Positions 43,166 through 51,942 of a stretch of 64,000 nt of DNA are shown here, in pieces. The first letter of the stretch is position 1; every line of letters starts with the position of its first letter. Made by a program: the position numbers and the translations under genes. Origin of the DNA: an uncultured Porphyromonas sp. (lineage in GTDB: Bacteria > Bacteroidota > Bacteroidia > Bacteroidales > Porphyromonadaceae); the NCBI RefSeq assembly GCF_938046015.1, contig NZ_CALIXW010000020.1:5798-69797 (forward strand). The letters are read 5' to 3'. The notes beneath the pieces are model-generated. The model had not been told where the DNA came from. It did no database searches and saw only the letters and a program-made list of their open reading frames with translations.

Positions 43166-44875
43166 CTAGTGTCCCGCGAAGGCCTCCGTGATGGGATGAC
43201 CGATGCAGCCCGAGGGGTACTGCGTCTTGAGCAGCGCCGCCAGCGTAGCGGCGATGTCGGTGATGTAGGTCTCGCGGTAGAGGTGCCCAGGGCGGATGCC
43301 GCGGCCCATGAAGATCAGCGGGATGTGCGTGTCGTAGGGTGACCAGACGCCGTGGCTGGTGCCGAGGGCGCGCTTGCCACTGCTGCGGGCGTACCAGCCT
43401 GGATCAGCGACGATGAAGATCTCCCCGCTGCGGCCCTTGCGGTAGCCGTTGATGACACGCTCGCGGATAGCCTGTGGGGCGGTCGCCAGCTGCGCCTCCT
43501 CGGCGGGGATGACGAAGGCTGCCCCCGGCAGACGCTCGCGCAGCGCGGAGCTGACGGCACGGATCAGGGCCATGCGATCGATGCCGAGGGAGTCGATGCG
43601 AGGATTGTTGAAGAAGACCTGATAGTTGGCCACGCGGGTGACCAGTGCTAGATTCTGCCCTGTGAAGGCACGCGCCGTAGAGTCGGCGATCTTGAGGGCG
43701 CGGTCGGTGCGCAGGCCGCTGCCGGGGAGCTTATGCTCCTGCTCGAAGGTGAGGTTGTGCCCCGCGGCGTGGTCTGCCGTCAGGACGAAGACGTAGCCGT
43801 CCTTACCCACGCGCTGGTCCAGATAGCTGAGGAAGTCCGCCAGGTCGCGGTCCAGACGCAGGTAGGTGTCCTCCGTCTCGATGGCGAAGGTGCCGTAGTG
43901 GTGCCCTACGTAGTCGGTGGCGGAGTGGCTCATGGCCAGGAAGTCCGTCTCCTCAGGACGGCTGCCCAGCTGCTCGCCCTCGATGGCAGCCTTGGCCATC
44001 TCGAAGGTCAGCGTATTGCCAAAGGGCGTGGTGCGGATGACGCCCTTGCCCTGCTCCTGCAGCAGCCTTGCCGTGGGCAGCGGTAGGGTAGGGGGCACCT
44101 CGCCCTGCTTACCCCAGGGATTCTCGTAGTTGTTCAGGTCGGGCGAGCTCTGCTTATAGCTGTCGATGGGGAAGAGCGGGTGCCAGTCGTCCTTCAAGAG
44201 GGCGGTGATGCGGTCACGCTCGTTGAAGCGCTTGACCCACTCGGGCAGCTCCTGCATGTAGTAGCTGCTGGTGATGAAGTTGCCCGTAGCATCGTCCAGC
44301 CAGTAGACCCCGTTGGCCGTGTGGCCTGCGGGCAAGATGGAGGCACGGTCCTTGATGGCTACGCCTATGGTCTTGCTGCGGAAGTTGGAGGCGATGCGCA
44401 GCTCGTCGGCGATGGTGGTGGAGAGGAGGTTGCGGGGCGACATCTGCCCGCTCTTGCCGTTGGGCGCGCCGACGGTGGTGACGCTGCGGTCCTGTGTGCA
44501 GTAGATGGGGGCGTTGTCCTTGACGAAGTCATTGCCCGCGATGCCGTGGATGGCGGGTACGCTGCCCGTGTGCACGGAGCTATGCCCGATGGCGGTGACG
44601 CTGGGCAGGTAGTTGATGCGGGTATTCTCGCAGTTGAAGCCCTGGGTAAGTAGGCGCTTGAAGCCGCCCTCGACGAAGCGCGCTTGATAGCGGTAGAGAT
44701 AGTCCCAGGTCATCTGGTCGACCATCATCGTCACCACCAGGCGCGGGCGGCCGTGCTGTGGGGTGACCTGATGTGTGGCCTGCTTCGTGCTGGCCTTGCG
44801 CTGTGCCTGGGCGGTGCTGCCTAGGGCTAGGAGCCCGAGGGCGAGGGTGCAGAGTCGGTAGTACTGATGTGTCAT
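43166..44875 (-). CDS. PafA-like alkaline phosphatase
   Basis: The 569-aa protein has a signal peptide (LCTLALGLLALGSTAQA). Metal-binding Asp is in VVTMMVDQMTWDYL, and the Thr nucleophile is in NYLPSVTAIGHSSVHTG with the following SVPAIHGIAGNDF. The second metal site is TADHAAGHN with the later ALGTSHGVWSPYDTHIPLIF. These features match the calcium-dependent PafA phosphatase of Flavobacteriia, a periplasmic monoesterase with Thr in place of Ser. It would release phosphate from organic esters. A nucleotide pyrophosphatase of the same superfamily is the main alternative. Confidence 0.85.
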   Translation of the reverse strand: MTHQYYRLCTLALGLLALGSTAQAQRKASTKQATHQVTPQHGRPRLVVTMMVDQMTWDYLYRYQARFVEGGFKRLLTQGFNCENTRINYLPSVTAIGHSSVHTGSVPAIHGIAGNDFVKDNAPIYCTQDRSVTTVGAPNGKSGQMSPRNLLSTTIADELRIASNFRSKTIGVAIKDRASILPAGHTANGVYWLDDATGNFITSSYYMQELPEWVKRFNERDRITALLKDDWHPLFPIDSYKQSSPDLNNYENPWGKQGEVPPTLPLPTARLLQEQGKGVIRTTPFGNTLTFEMAKAAIEGEQLGSRPEETDFLAMSHSATDYVGHHYGTFAIETEDTYLRLDRDLADFLSYLDQRVGKDGYVFVLTADHAAGHNLTFEQEHKLPGSGLRTDRALKIADSTARAFTGQNLALVTRVANYQVFFNNPRIDSLGIDRMALIRAVSSALRERLPGAAFVIPAEEAQLATAPQAIRERVINGYRKGRSGEIFIVADPGWYARSSGKRALGTSHGVWSPYDTHIPLIFMGRGIRPGHLYRETYITDIAATLAALLKTQYPSGCIGHPITEAFAGH

Positions 44876-44948
44876 AGCTGTCGTGTGGCTATAGGGGTGA
44901 GAGAGACCCTAGAGCAAGCTCCGAGAGGAGTCACCCTAGGGCTAGGGC

Positions 44949-45818
44949 TTAGGCGAGTTGTAGCTCCAGAGAGGTCCAGCGCTGGCGGCTGTGCTGGGAG
45001 ACGAGGCTGAGGCCGAGCTCCGCGCCGCGGGCGATGAGCTGCGGAGCGTCCTCCTCGTAGAAGCCGCTGAGGACGAGGCGTGCCCCTGGGGCCATGACGG
45101 CACGGTAGCGGGGCATATCCTCCAGGAGGATGTTGCGGGTGATGTTCGCCAGGATCAGGTCGTAGGGCGCCTTGCCCTCGAGGCTGGAGGCGTCGCCACA
45201 GATCATCTCCTGGATGGTGACGCCACTGAGCTGGGCGTTCTCCTGGACGTTGTCGTAGGCCCAGGGATCGATGTCGATGGCGGTGAGGTGACGGGCGCCG
45301 CGCTTCAGGGCGATGATGCCGAGGATGCCGGTGCCGCAGCCCATGTCCAGCACCCGCAGCCCCGTGAGATCGTGCTCCAGCAGCCAGCTGCCGACCAGCG
45401 CAGTGGTCTCGTGGTTGCCTGTGCCGAAGGCCATCTTGGGCTCGATGATGACCTCCAGCGGGATCTCAGGACGGGGTGCGTGGAAGGGGGCACGTATGAG
45501 GCAGGCCTCCTCGCCCAGTACGATGGGCTGGAAGTAGTGCTTCTCCCACTCCTCATTCCAGTTGATGTCGGGCATCTGCTCGCTGCTGTAGCTGAGCTCC
45601 ACACCCTCGAGGATGGGCGTCGAGAGTAGCTCGGTGAGGGCCTCGTTGCCCTCGATGAGTGCGGTGGGGATATAGGCCAGCAGGTGCTCGCCGTCCTGGC
45701 TGTCGAAGCTGTCGAAGCCTACGGAGGCGAGCTCCGAGGCTAGGAGATCGAAGAGGACCTCCGTCTCGAGCGTCTCCGGACGATGGACGACGCTGAGGGT
45801 ATAGCAGGTATATTGCAT
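44949..45818 (-). CDS. prmA: Ribosomal protein L11 methyltransferase
   Basis: The 289-aa SAM-dependent methyltransferase has the PrmA arrangement: a small N-terminal L11-recognition domain (about 1-90), a linker with WNEEWEKHYFQPI, then the Rossmann methyltransferase domain with MAFGTGNHETT (about 134-144), LDMGCGTGILGIIALK (about 160-175) and the catalytic-site motif LILANITRNIL. It methylates ribosomal protein L11 in the cytoplasm. It lies 35 bp from hemL on the same strand, so they may be co-transcribed. Confidence 0.95.
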   Translation of the reverse strand: MQYTCYTLSVVHRPETLETEVLFDLLASELASVGFDSFDSQDGEHLLAYIPTALIEGNEALTELLSTPILEGVELSYSSEQMPDINWNEEWEKHYFQPIVLGEEACLIRAPFHAPRPEIPLEVIIEPKMAFGTGNHETTALVGSWLLEHDLTGLRVLDMGCGTGILGIIALKRGARHLTAIDIDPWAYDNVQENAQLSGVTIQEMICGDASSLEGKAPYDLILANITRNILLEDMPRYRAVMAPGARLVLSGFYEEDAPQLIARGAELGLSLVSQHSRQRWTSLELQLA

Positions 45819-45853
45819 CCTTAGGGTCTAAGTGTCGGGGTGATGTCTCTTGG

Positions 45854-47152
45854 CTAGCCCAGCACCTCACGCAGTACCTCGTCCATGGCCGAGGCCGTGC
45901 GGTCGAAGTCCTCAGCACTGTGCGCCATCGAGAGGAAGATACATTCGTACTGGGAGGGCGGTAGGTAGATGCCGCGGGCGATCATGCCGCGGAAGTAGCG
46001 CGCATAGGTCTCGGTGTTGCTCTCCCGAGCCTCGGCGTTGCTTCGGACGCCGCCAGGACGGAAGAAGATGGTCGAGAGCGAGCCCACGCGATTGTAGCTC
46101 AGCCGATCGCTGTAGCGCTCGAGGATGGGGCGGATGCGGGCTTCGAAGGCGACGCCCTGAGCCTCCAGACGCTCGTAGAAGTTGGGGGCAGCGAGCTCAC
46201 GCAGCATCGTGATGCCAGCCGCCAGAGCCAGTGGGTTGCCCGAGAGCGTCCCTGCCTGATAGACATCCCCCAGCGGGGCAAGCCTATCCATAATGTCTGC
46301 GCGACCACCGAAGGCGCCCACAGGGAGCCCACCGCCGATGATCTTCCCGAGGCACGTCAGGTCGGGGCGTATGCCGTAGAGCTCCTGCGCCCCGCCGCGT
46401 GCTGCGCGGAAGCCGCTGATCACCTCGTCGAAGATCAGCAGGATGCCCTCCTCTTCGGTGAGCTGACGTAGCCCCTGGAGGAAGCCCGGCTGGGGGGGGA
46501 TGAGCCCCATATTACCCATGATGGGCTCGAGGATGACGGCAGCGACCTCGTCGCGGTGCGCCTCGAGCACCGCGACGACGCTCTCCAGATCATTGTACTG
46601 AGCGACCAGTGTGTCCTCTGCCGTGTGGGCGGTGACGCCCGCGCTAGAGGTCTGGCCGAAGGTCGCCAGCCCCGAGCCTGCAGAGATGAGGAAGCTGTCG
46701 GCGTGCCCGTGATAGCAGCCTTCGAACTTCAGGATCTTGTCCCTGCCCGTGAAGCCACGCGCTAGACGCACTGCGCTCATCGTAGCCTCTGTACCCGAGT
46801 TCACCATGCGTACGCGCTCCACGGAGGGGAAGAACTGCGTGCAGATCAGCTCGGCCATCTCGACCTCGCGGGCATTGCAGGCGCCGTAGCTGGTGCCGCG
46901 GTGCAGCTCGCGCTCGATGGCCTCGAGGATGGGCGGATAGGCGTGCCCTAGCAGCAGGGGCCCCCAGGAGGAGATGTAGTCGATGTACTCGTTACCATCG
47001 ACGTCGTAGATGTGTGCCCCCTTGCCGTGATCTATGTAGCGCGGTGTCAGGCCTACCGAGCGGAAGGCGCGCACGGGGCTATTGACCCCGCCGGGGATAT
47101 ACTGTGAGGCGCGCTCGAAGAGGGCCTCGGAGAGCTCTGTCCTTTGTGTCAT
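45854..47152 (-). CDS. hemL: Glutamate-1-semialdehyde 2,1-aminomutase
   Basis: The 432-aa PLP enzyme (start at MTQRTELSEALF; the 19 upstream codons are discarded) catalyses the last step of the C5 route to 5-aminolevulinate for tetrapyrrole synthesis. Signature segments are FRSVGLTPRYIDHGKGAHIYDVDGNEYIDY, MVNSGTEATMSAVRLARG, FDEVISGFR, and the PLP-lysine motif CLGKIIGGGLPVGAFGG. Family length is normal. The presence of hemL contrasts with P. gingivalis, which is a heme auxotroph, so this organism may make part of its tetrapyrroles or cobalamin; that is inference. Confidence 0.95.
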   Translation of the reverse strand: MTQRTELSEALFERASQYIPGGVNSPVRAFRSVGLTPRYIDHGKGAHIYDVDGNEYIDYISSWGPLLLGHAYPPILEAIERELHRGTSYGACNAREVEMAELICTQFFPSVERVRMVNSGTEATMSAVRLARGFTGRDKILKFEGCYHGHADSFLISAGSGLATFGQTSSAGVTAHTAEDTLVAQYNDLESVVAVLEAHRDEVAAVILEPIMGNMGLIPPQPGFLQGLRQLTEEEGILLIFDEVISGFRAARGGAQELYGIRPDLTCLGKIIGGGLPVGAFGGRADIMDRLAPLGDVYQAGTLSGNPLALAAGITMLRELAAPNFYERLEAQGVAFEARIRPILERYSDRLSYNRVGSLSTIFFRPGGVRSNAEARESNTETYARYFRGMIARGIYLPPSQYECIFLSMAHSAEDFDRTASAMDEVLREVLG

Positions 47153-47227
47153 TGGTCTCGGATGAAGAAGGAGGCAGGCTGAGGCGTTGACCTCGACCTG
47201 CCTCCACACTAATACCTATGTATAGGG

Positions 47228-47235
47228 CAAAATTA
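47228..47235 (-). promoter_or_regulatory. -7 box for hemL-prmA
   Basis: The minus strand reads TAATTTTG, 76 bp upstream of the chosen hemL start. Confidence 0.55.
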
Positions 47236-47262
47236 GGCTAAAAAGCCCACATAGCCCTGGGG

Positions 47263-49524
47263 CTACTGGATGACCAGCTCGTCGAGGAAGATGAAGTGCC
47301 CTGCGGAGCGCTGGTTAGCGGCCTTGACGCGTACGTAGCGAGCCCGCTCGGCGATGGGGAAGGAGAAGGTCTCGAAGCTCGGGAGGAAGTCCCCGTCGTC
47401 GGTCGTCGTCACGCGCTGGCCGAGGCTACGCCAGTTCGTCCCGTCGTCACTGAGCAGGAGCTCGACGTGGTGCGGCATATAGACCCACTGCATCTTCTCC
47501 TGCATGAACTTGGCGAAGACATGCCGTAGCGCCTTCGTATCCCCAAGGTCGACGGTCACATCCAGCGGCATGGTGAAGCCCTGCCAGAGGCCATCGAGGT
47601 AGGTCGGCGTGCCGCGCAGGCCGTCGACGAGAGCGCGGGCGCCGCCTGCGGGGTACTTGGGGTTCCACTGGCAGCCCTCATTGTAGTAGATGGGCTTGCC
47701 GATGCCGAGGTGATAGTCCGTGCGGTAGCTGACCTCGGGGAAGTCCAGCGGCTTACCGTCCTTGAAGAGGCGTGCCACCAGTAGGATGGAGTCGCGCGAA
47801 GTGATGCGCTCCCCAGTATAGAGGCGCGAGGAGGCCGTGGGCATACTGCCGTCGGTGGAGTAGCGGATCTCAGCCGTGGGCTGCTCGCTGGAGAGGCGCA
47901 GCGCTACCTCACGGCGTGCGGTGTCGATCTCGCTGTAGACGGCGATACGCTTCAGCGGGTAGCTGTTGATGCCTCTGGCCTTCAGTGCAGGCAGCTGGGC
48001 GGCCACGCGGCGTAGGAAGTCGGGGTAGCTGCGCTCAGCCTGCGGCGTCCAGCCGATCTCGGCGATAGCCAGCAGACGAGGGAAGAGCATGTAGGCAGCG
48101 TGCTGCTCGTCCTGGACGTACTCCGTCCAGAGGTTGCCCTGCACGCCGAGGATGTACTGCTGCTGGGCGGGGCTGAGGACGGTGGGCATGGGGTTGTAGG
48201 AATAGGTCTTCTCCAGCGGAGTGAAGCCACCGATGGCACGGGGCTCACCCTTGCTCTCCCGCTGGTAGAAGTCGAGGTAGACGTAGTTGCCTGGGGTCAT
48301 GACGACCTTGTGTCCCGCCTTGGCCGCGGTGATACCGCCCTCCTCACCGCGCCAGCTCATGACGGCAGCGTTGGGGGCGAGGCCGCCCATCAGGATCTCG
48401 TCCCAGCCGATGAGCTGACGTCCCTTGCCGTTGAGGTAGCGCTCGATGCGGCGTATCATGTAGCTCTGCAGCTCGTGCTCGTCCTTGAGGCCCTCCTGCT
48501 TCATACGGGCGCGGCAGTCGGGGCAGCTACCCCAGTGGTTCATCGCGGCCTCGTCGCCACCGATGTGGATGTAGTAGGAGGGGAAGAGCTCCAGCACCTC
48601 GTCGAGGATATCCTCGAAGAAGCGGAAGGTACTCTCCCGCCCGATGCAGACGTCGGTAGCGTCGAAGGCCCACTTGCCCTTACAGGTCAGCTCGGGGTAG
48701 GCGGCTGGCAGCTCGTTGCTGTGTCCCGGCAGCTCGATCTCGGGGACGACGGTGATGCCGAGGCGGGCGGCATGGGCTACGACGCGGCGGATGTCGTCCT
48801 TGGTGTAGGCGCCGCCGTAGGCTCCAGGAGTGCCTTCATCGAAGAAGCGGCGGTCATGCTGCCACCAGCTGTCCCAGTCAGCCAGGGTGCGCCAGGCGGC
48901 CTTCTTCGTCAGCAGGGGGTACTTGTCCGAGGGGAAGCGCCAGCCGCCGCCATCGACCAGGTGCCAGTGGAAGCGGTTCATCTTGTAGCGCGCCATCTCA
49001 TCCAGCAGCTGGATGATGAAGTTGACGGACATGAAGTGGCGCGATACGTCGAGCATGATACCGCGCCAGGCGAAGCGTGCCGAGTCCGTGATGGAGAGCT
49101 GCGGCAGGCGGCGTCCGTACTGCCCGACCAGCTGCAGCAGCGTCTGTCCGCCCTGCAGGAGGCCGCTGCTGTCTCTGGCCAGCAGCTGCATGCCGCGCGG
49201 GCCGACGCTGAGGCGGTAGGCCTCGCGTCCCGAGAGACGCCTATCGAGGCGCACGGAGAGCAGGGGTGCCTTGGTCGTGGCCTTGACCTTGAGCCCCGCC
49301 TGCTGGCGGAGTTGGGTCTGGATGACCTGAGGCAGTAGGGGCGAGACGGTGAGCGTCTCGGGGAGCTGAGCGTGCCCTGCACCCCAGGTGATGGAGGCGG
49401 GACGTGGGATCAGACGGAGGCTGTCGGCAGGCGCCGCCGCGAGGGGCGCTGCGCCGAGGAGGAGGCCAAGGGAAGCGAGGGCGATGCCTGCTACCCGTCT
49501 GAGGCTAGAGGTCTGTATCTTCAT
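47263..49524 (-). CDS. GH20 beta-N-acetylhexosaminidase
   Basis: The 753-aa protein has a signal peptide (IALASLGLLLGAAPLAAA), a GH20 N-terminal alpha/beta domain (about 35-150), and the TIM-barrel with FAWRGIMLDVSRHFMS and the catalytic Asp-Glu pair in YIHIGGDEAAMNHW (about 315-328). The C-terminal ~140 residues form an F5/8 type C (galactose-binding-like) carbohydrate module. It removes terminal GlcNAc or GalNAc from glycans in the periplasm or at the cell surface, as expected for a mucosal bacterium using host glycoproteins. It precedes no other glycan gene here. Confidence 0.95.
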   Translation of the reverse strand: MKIQTSSLRRVAGIALASLGLLLGAAPLAAAPADSLRLIPRPASITWGAGHAQLPETLTVSPLLPQVIQTQLRQQAGLKVKATTKAPLLSVRLDRRLSGREAYRLSVGPRGMQLLARDSSGLLQGGQTLLQLVGQYGRRLPQLSITDSARFAWRGIMLDVSRHFMSVNFIIQLLDEMARYKMNRFHWHLVDGGGWRFPSDKYPLLTKKAAWRTLADWDSWWQHDRRFFDEGTPGAYGGAYTKDDIRRVVAHAARLGITVVPEIELPGHSNELPAAYPELTCKGKWAFDATDVCIGRESTFRFFEDILDEVLELFPSYYIHIGGDEAAMNHWGSCPDCRARMKQEGLKDEHELQSYMIRRIERYLNGKGRQLIGWDEILMGGLAPNAAVMSWRGEEGGITAAKAGHKVVMTPGNYVYLDFYQRESKGEPRAIGGFTPLEKTYSYNPMPTVLSPAQQQYILGVQGNLWTEYVQDEQHAAYMLFPRLLAIAEIGWTPQAERSYPDFLRRVAAQLPALKARGINSYPLKRIAVYSEIDTARREVALRLSSEQPTAEIRYSTDGSMPTASSRLYTGERITSRDSILLVARLFKDGKPLDFPEVSYRTDYHLGIGKPIYYNEGCQWNPKYPAGGARALVDGLRGTPTYLDGLWQGFTMPLDVTVDLGDTKALRHVFAKFMQEKMQWVYMPHHVELLLSDDGTNWRSLGQRVTTTDDGDFLPSFETFSFPIAERARYVRVKAANQRSAGHFIFLDELVIQ

Positions 49525-49559
49525 CTTCGTATATATAATGAGTGATGTGTCTATAGGGT

Positions 49560-50960
49560 CTAGGGGGCGTCGGTCTCGGCGGGCTGACGGCGGAAGAGCA
49601 GGCGGAAGGCCTCCTCTACGGTCTTGACCCCGATGAGGCGGATCTTGCGCCCTGGGGCGTCGGCGATGTGGCTGAGGTTGCCCTCGGGCAGTAGGATGGC
49701 GCGGAAGCCGATGCGCTCGGCCTCGAGGATACGCTGCTCGATGCGCGCCACGGGACGCACCTCGCCCGACAGCCCGACTTCGCCCGTGAGGCAGACACCC
49801 TCGGGGAGCGCTAGGTCGAGGCTAGAGGAGAGGACGGCCGTGATGACGGCTAGGTCGCTGGCGGGGTCGCTGAGGCGTATGCCGCCAGCGATGTTGAGGA
49901 AGACGTCCTTCTGTATGAGCTTGAAGCCCGCACGCTTCTCCAGCACGGCCAGCAGCATGTTCATGCGCTTGGTGTCGAAGCCGGTCGAGGAGCGCTGAGG
50001 GGTAGCGTAGACGGCCGAGCTGACCAGTGCCTGCGTCTCGATGAGGAAGGGGCGCACGCCCTCCATAGCGGCCGCGACGGCCACGCCACTGAGGCGCATG
50101 TCGGAGCTGGTCATCAGGTGCTCGGAGGGATTCTCCACGGGGCGCAGACCCGTCTGGCGCATCTCGTAGATACCCAGCTCGGCGGTGCTGCCGAAGCGGT
50201 TCTTCTGCCCGCGCAGGATGCGGTACATGTAGTGCTTGTCGCCGTCGAACTGCAGCACCACGTCCACCGTGTGCTCGAGTACCTTGGGCCCTGCGATGCT
50301 GCCCTCCTTGGTGATATGGCCGATGACGATGACGGGTACGCCCTCGGTCTTGCAGTACTTGAGCAGGGCGGTGGCGCACTCGCGGATCTGCGAGACGCTG
50401 CCTGGGGAGCTCTCGCTGAGCTCGGTCTGTATGGTCTGTATGGAGTCTATGACGAGGAGGTCGGGCTGCAGCTCCTCGGCAGTGTGGAGGATCTTCTCTA
50501 GGCTCGTCTCGGCATAGATCATCATGTCGTCACCGCTACCGCCGCCGATGCGGTCGGCGCGCATCTTGAGCTGGTTGAGGCTCTCTTCGCCCGAGACGTA
50601 GAGGGTGCGTAGCGGTAGCCTGAGGACGGTCTGCAGCACCAGCGTGGACTTCCCGATGCCGGGCTCGCCCCCGATGAGGACGAAGGCGCCCTCGACGAGC
50701 CCGCCGCCGAGGACGCGGTTCAGCTCGGGGTCGCCCATGTCGATACGCAGCTCCTCGCGGTGCTGGATGTCCGCTAGACGTACGGGGCGCGCGCTGGGAA
50801 CTGCCTTGGGGCTGTAGCCAGGGGCGGCGTCCTTCTTGCTGACGACGATCTCTTCCTCCTCTATGCTGTTCCACGTGCCGCACTGCGAGCAGTAGCCCTG
50901 CCACTTGGGGTACTGGGCTCCGCACTCTGCGCAGTGGTAAATGGTCTTTTTCTTCGCCAT
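49560..50960 (-). CDS. radA: DNA repair protein RadA
   Basis: The 466-aa protein (start at MAKKKTIYHC) has the N-terminal zinc finger CAECGAQYPKWQGYCSQCGTW (CX2C...CX2C), Walker A GEPGIGKST (about 91-99), the RadA-specific KNRFG motif (GQKNRFGSTAE, about 250) and a C-terminal Lon-protease-like domain (about 290-450; GEVGLSGEVRPV). It is a RecA-like ATPase that promotes branch migration in recombination. The -7 box is four bases from the ATG, so the transcript may be leaderless. Confidence 0.96.
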   Translation of the reverse strand: MAKKKTIYHCAECGAQYPKWQGYCSQCGTWNSIEEEEIVVSKKDAAPGYSPKAVPSARPVRLADIQHREELRIDMGDPELNRVLGGGLVEGAFVLIGGEPGIGKSTLVLQTVLRLPLRTLYVSGEESLNQLKMRADRIGGGSGDDMMIYAETSLEKILHTAEELQPDLLVIDSIQTIQTELSESSPGSVSQIRECATALLKYCKTEGVPVIVIGHITKEGSIAGPKVLEHTVDVVLQFDGDKHYMYRILRGQKNRFGSTAELGIYEMRQTGLRPVENPSEHLMTSSDMRLSGVAVAAAMEGVRPFLIETQALVSSAVYATPQRSSTGFDTKRMNMLLAVLEKRAGFKLIQKDVFLNIAGGIRLSDPASDLAVITAVLSSSLDLALPEGVCLTGEVGLSGEVRPVARIEQRILEAERIGFRAILLPEGNLSHIADAPGRKIRLIGVKTVEEAFRLLFRRQPAETDAP

Positions 50961-50964
50961 AACG

Positions 50965-50972
50965 CAAAGGTA
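50965..50972 (-). promoter_or_regulatory. -7 box abutting the radA start
   Basis: The minus strand reads TACCTTTG, then CGTT, then the radA ATG. This spacing is the same as at 26344-26356. Confidence 0.62.
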
Positions 50973-51053
50973 GTGAGGATCTCGCAAAGCGCCGCCGAGT
51001 GTCCCGCCCCGCCTCTGCTGTGCACCTAGTGGTACTCAGGCTGGAATATTCCC

Positions 51054-51250
51054 TTGACCCGGTGTCTGTGGGGGGCTCCTCTGTGCTAGCCTTAGAGGCG
51101 GGAGCTTAGGGGGAACAGCCTTGGCTCGGTGTCTGTGGGGGGCTCCTCTGTGCTAGCCTTAGAGGCAGGAGCTTAGGGGGAACAGCCTAGGCTCGGTGTC
51201 TGTGGGGGCTCCTCTATGCTAGCCTTGGGAGGCAAGAGTGTAGGGAGGTG
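51054..51250. repeat. 67-bp tandem repeat, about three copies
   Basis: Copies start at 51054, 51121 and 51188; GGTGTCTG recurs at 51061, 51128 and 51195. Copies 1 and 2 are almost identical; copy 3 decays after about 45 bp. Each contains GTGCTAGCCTTAGAGGC and AGCTTAGGGGGAACAGCC. No open frame or hairpin terminator explains it. Confidence 0.88.
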
Positions 51251-51289
51251 CTTGTTCGGCTGCTTGCCTACGGCTCTCCGACGGCGCTA

Positions 51290-51591
51290 AGCCCCAATAG
51301 GGGCGACCCGCTCAAAGCCCAGGGTGCGCAGCCCTGCAAGGGCGACCAAACCCTGGGTAAGCTGCAGCCAAAAGGGCAGAGCCCTACAGGGGCGACCCTC
51401 AATAGGCTCGGAGCATCGTAGTACTAAGCTAGCCGTAGTCCTCGATCGTATTGTGGGTCGCCCCTGTAGGGCTTCTTGATAATATCTGACCTCTACCCAG
51501 GGTTCCGTCAGGCTTACAGCCTTCCCTCACCCTGGGCTTTGGATGGGTCGCCCCCGAGGGGCTTGCCTGTCTATTCGCAGCCTATTGAGGA
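51290..51591. repeat. REP-like imperfect inverted repeat
   Basis: The left block (51290-51406) and the reverse complement of the right block (51455-51591) align over about 110-130 bp. Both run: AGCCCC, GGGGCGACCC, CAAAGCCCAGGGTG, AACCCTGGGTA, AGCCCTACAGGGGCGACCC, and the pair CCTCAATAGG/CCTATTGAGG. The loop is about 50 bp. It resembles REP-like intergenic elements seen in various Bacteroidota. No transposase is nearby. Confidence 0.82.
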
Positions 51592-51728
51592 CGGGTGGGA
51601 GCTACGGGTAGCCCTGCATATCTGCCTTGGGGATATGCTTTGTTCTTTGGTCTGCGCGTAGCGAGTACTAGCGGCTGGGGCGCCTGCCCCTCGCCGTTTA
51701 GCGCGCGCTTCTAGGGCGCGCGCTGGGC

Positions 51729-51942
51729 TGAAGGATATCCCCGAGCGGAGGCCGCCTAGGCTGAGCCGAGCGTCCGAGCTAAGGCGGGGCGGGGAAAGTT
51801 ATATTACTTTGGGCGGATTATTATATAACTTTCTACGCATTCTTATATAACTTTTCCCTAAATCTTATATTACTTTTCTCCCTCCCCCTAGGCTCTCGCC
51901 GCGCCGCGCCTTATCCCTCAGTTGGGTGAGGCTTATCCCTCG
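51729..51942. repeat. 22-bp-phased composite array H2 (GC, AT and boundary units)
   Basis: The 16-bp windows at exact 22-bp steps are: 51729 TGAAGGATATCCCCGA (GC type); 51751 and 51773 (degenerate); 51795 AAAGTTATATTACTTT; 51817 ATTATTATATAACTTT; 51839 ATTCTTATATAACTTT; 51861 AATCTTATATTACTTT (AT type); 51883 TCCCCCTAGGCTCTCG (boundary type, almost the same as in H1); 51905 and 51927, ending TTATCCCTCA and TTATCCCTCG (GC type). Thus ten windows span 214 bp without loss of phase, in the divergent gap between radA and nqrA. Confidence 0.85.

Noticed and set aside
48100..49338. 412-aa plus-strand ORF
   Set aside because: It is antisense to the GH20 gene, with no family motif.
51476..51661. 61-aa plus-strand ORF
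   Set aside because: It lies in the REP-like inverted repeat.
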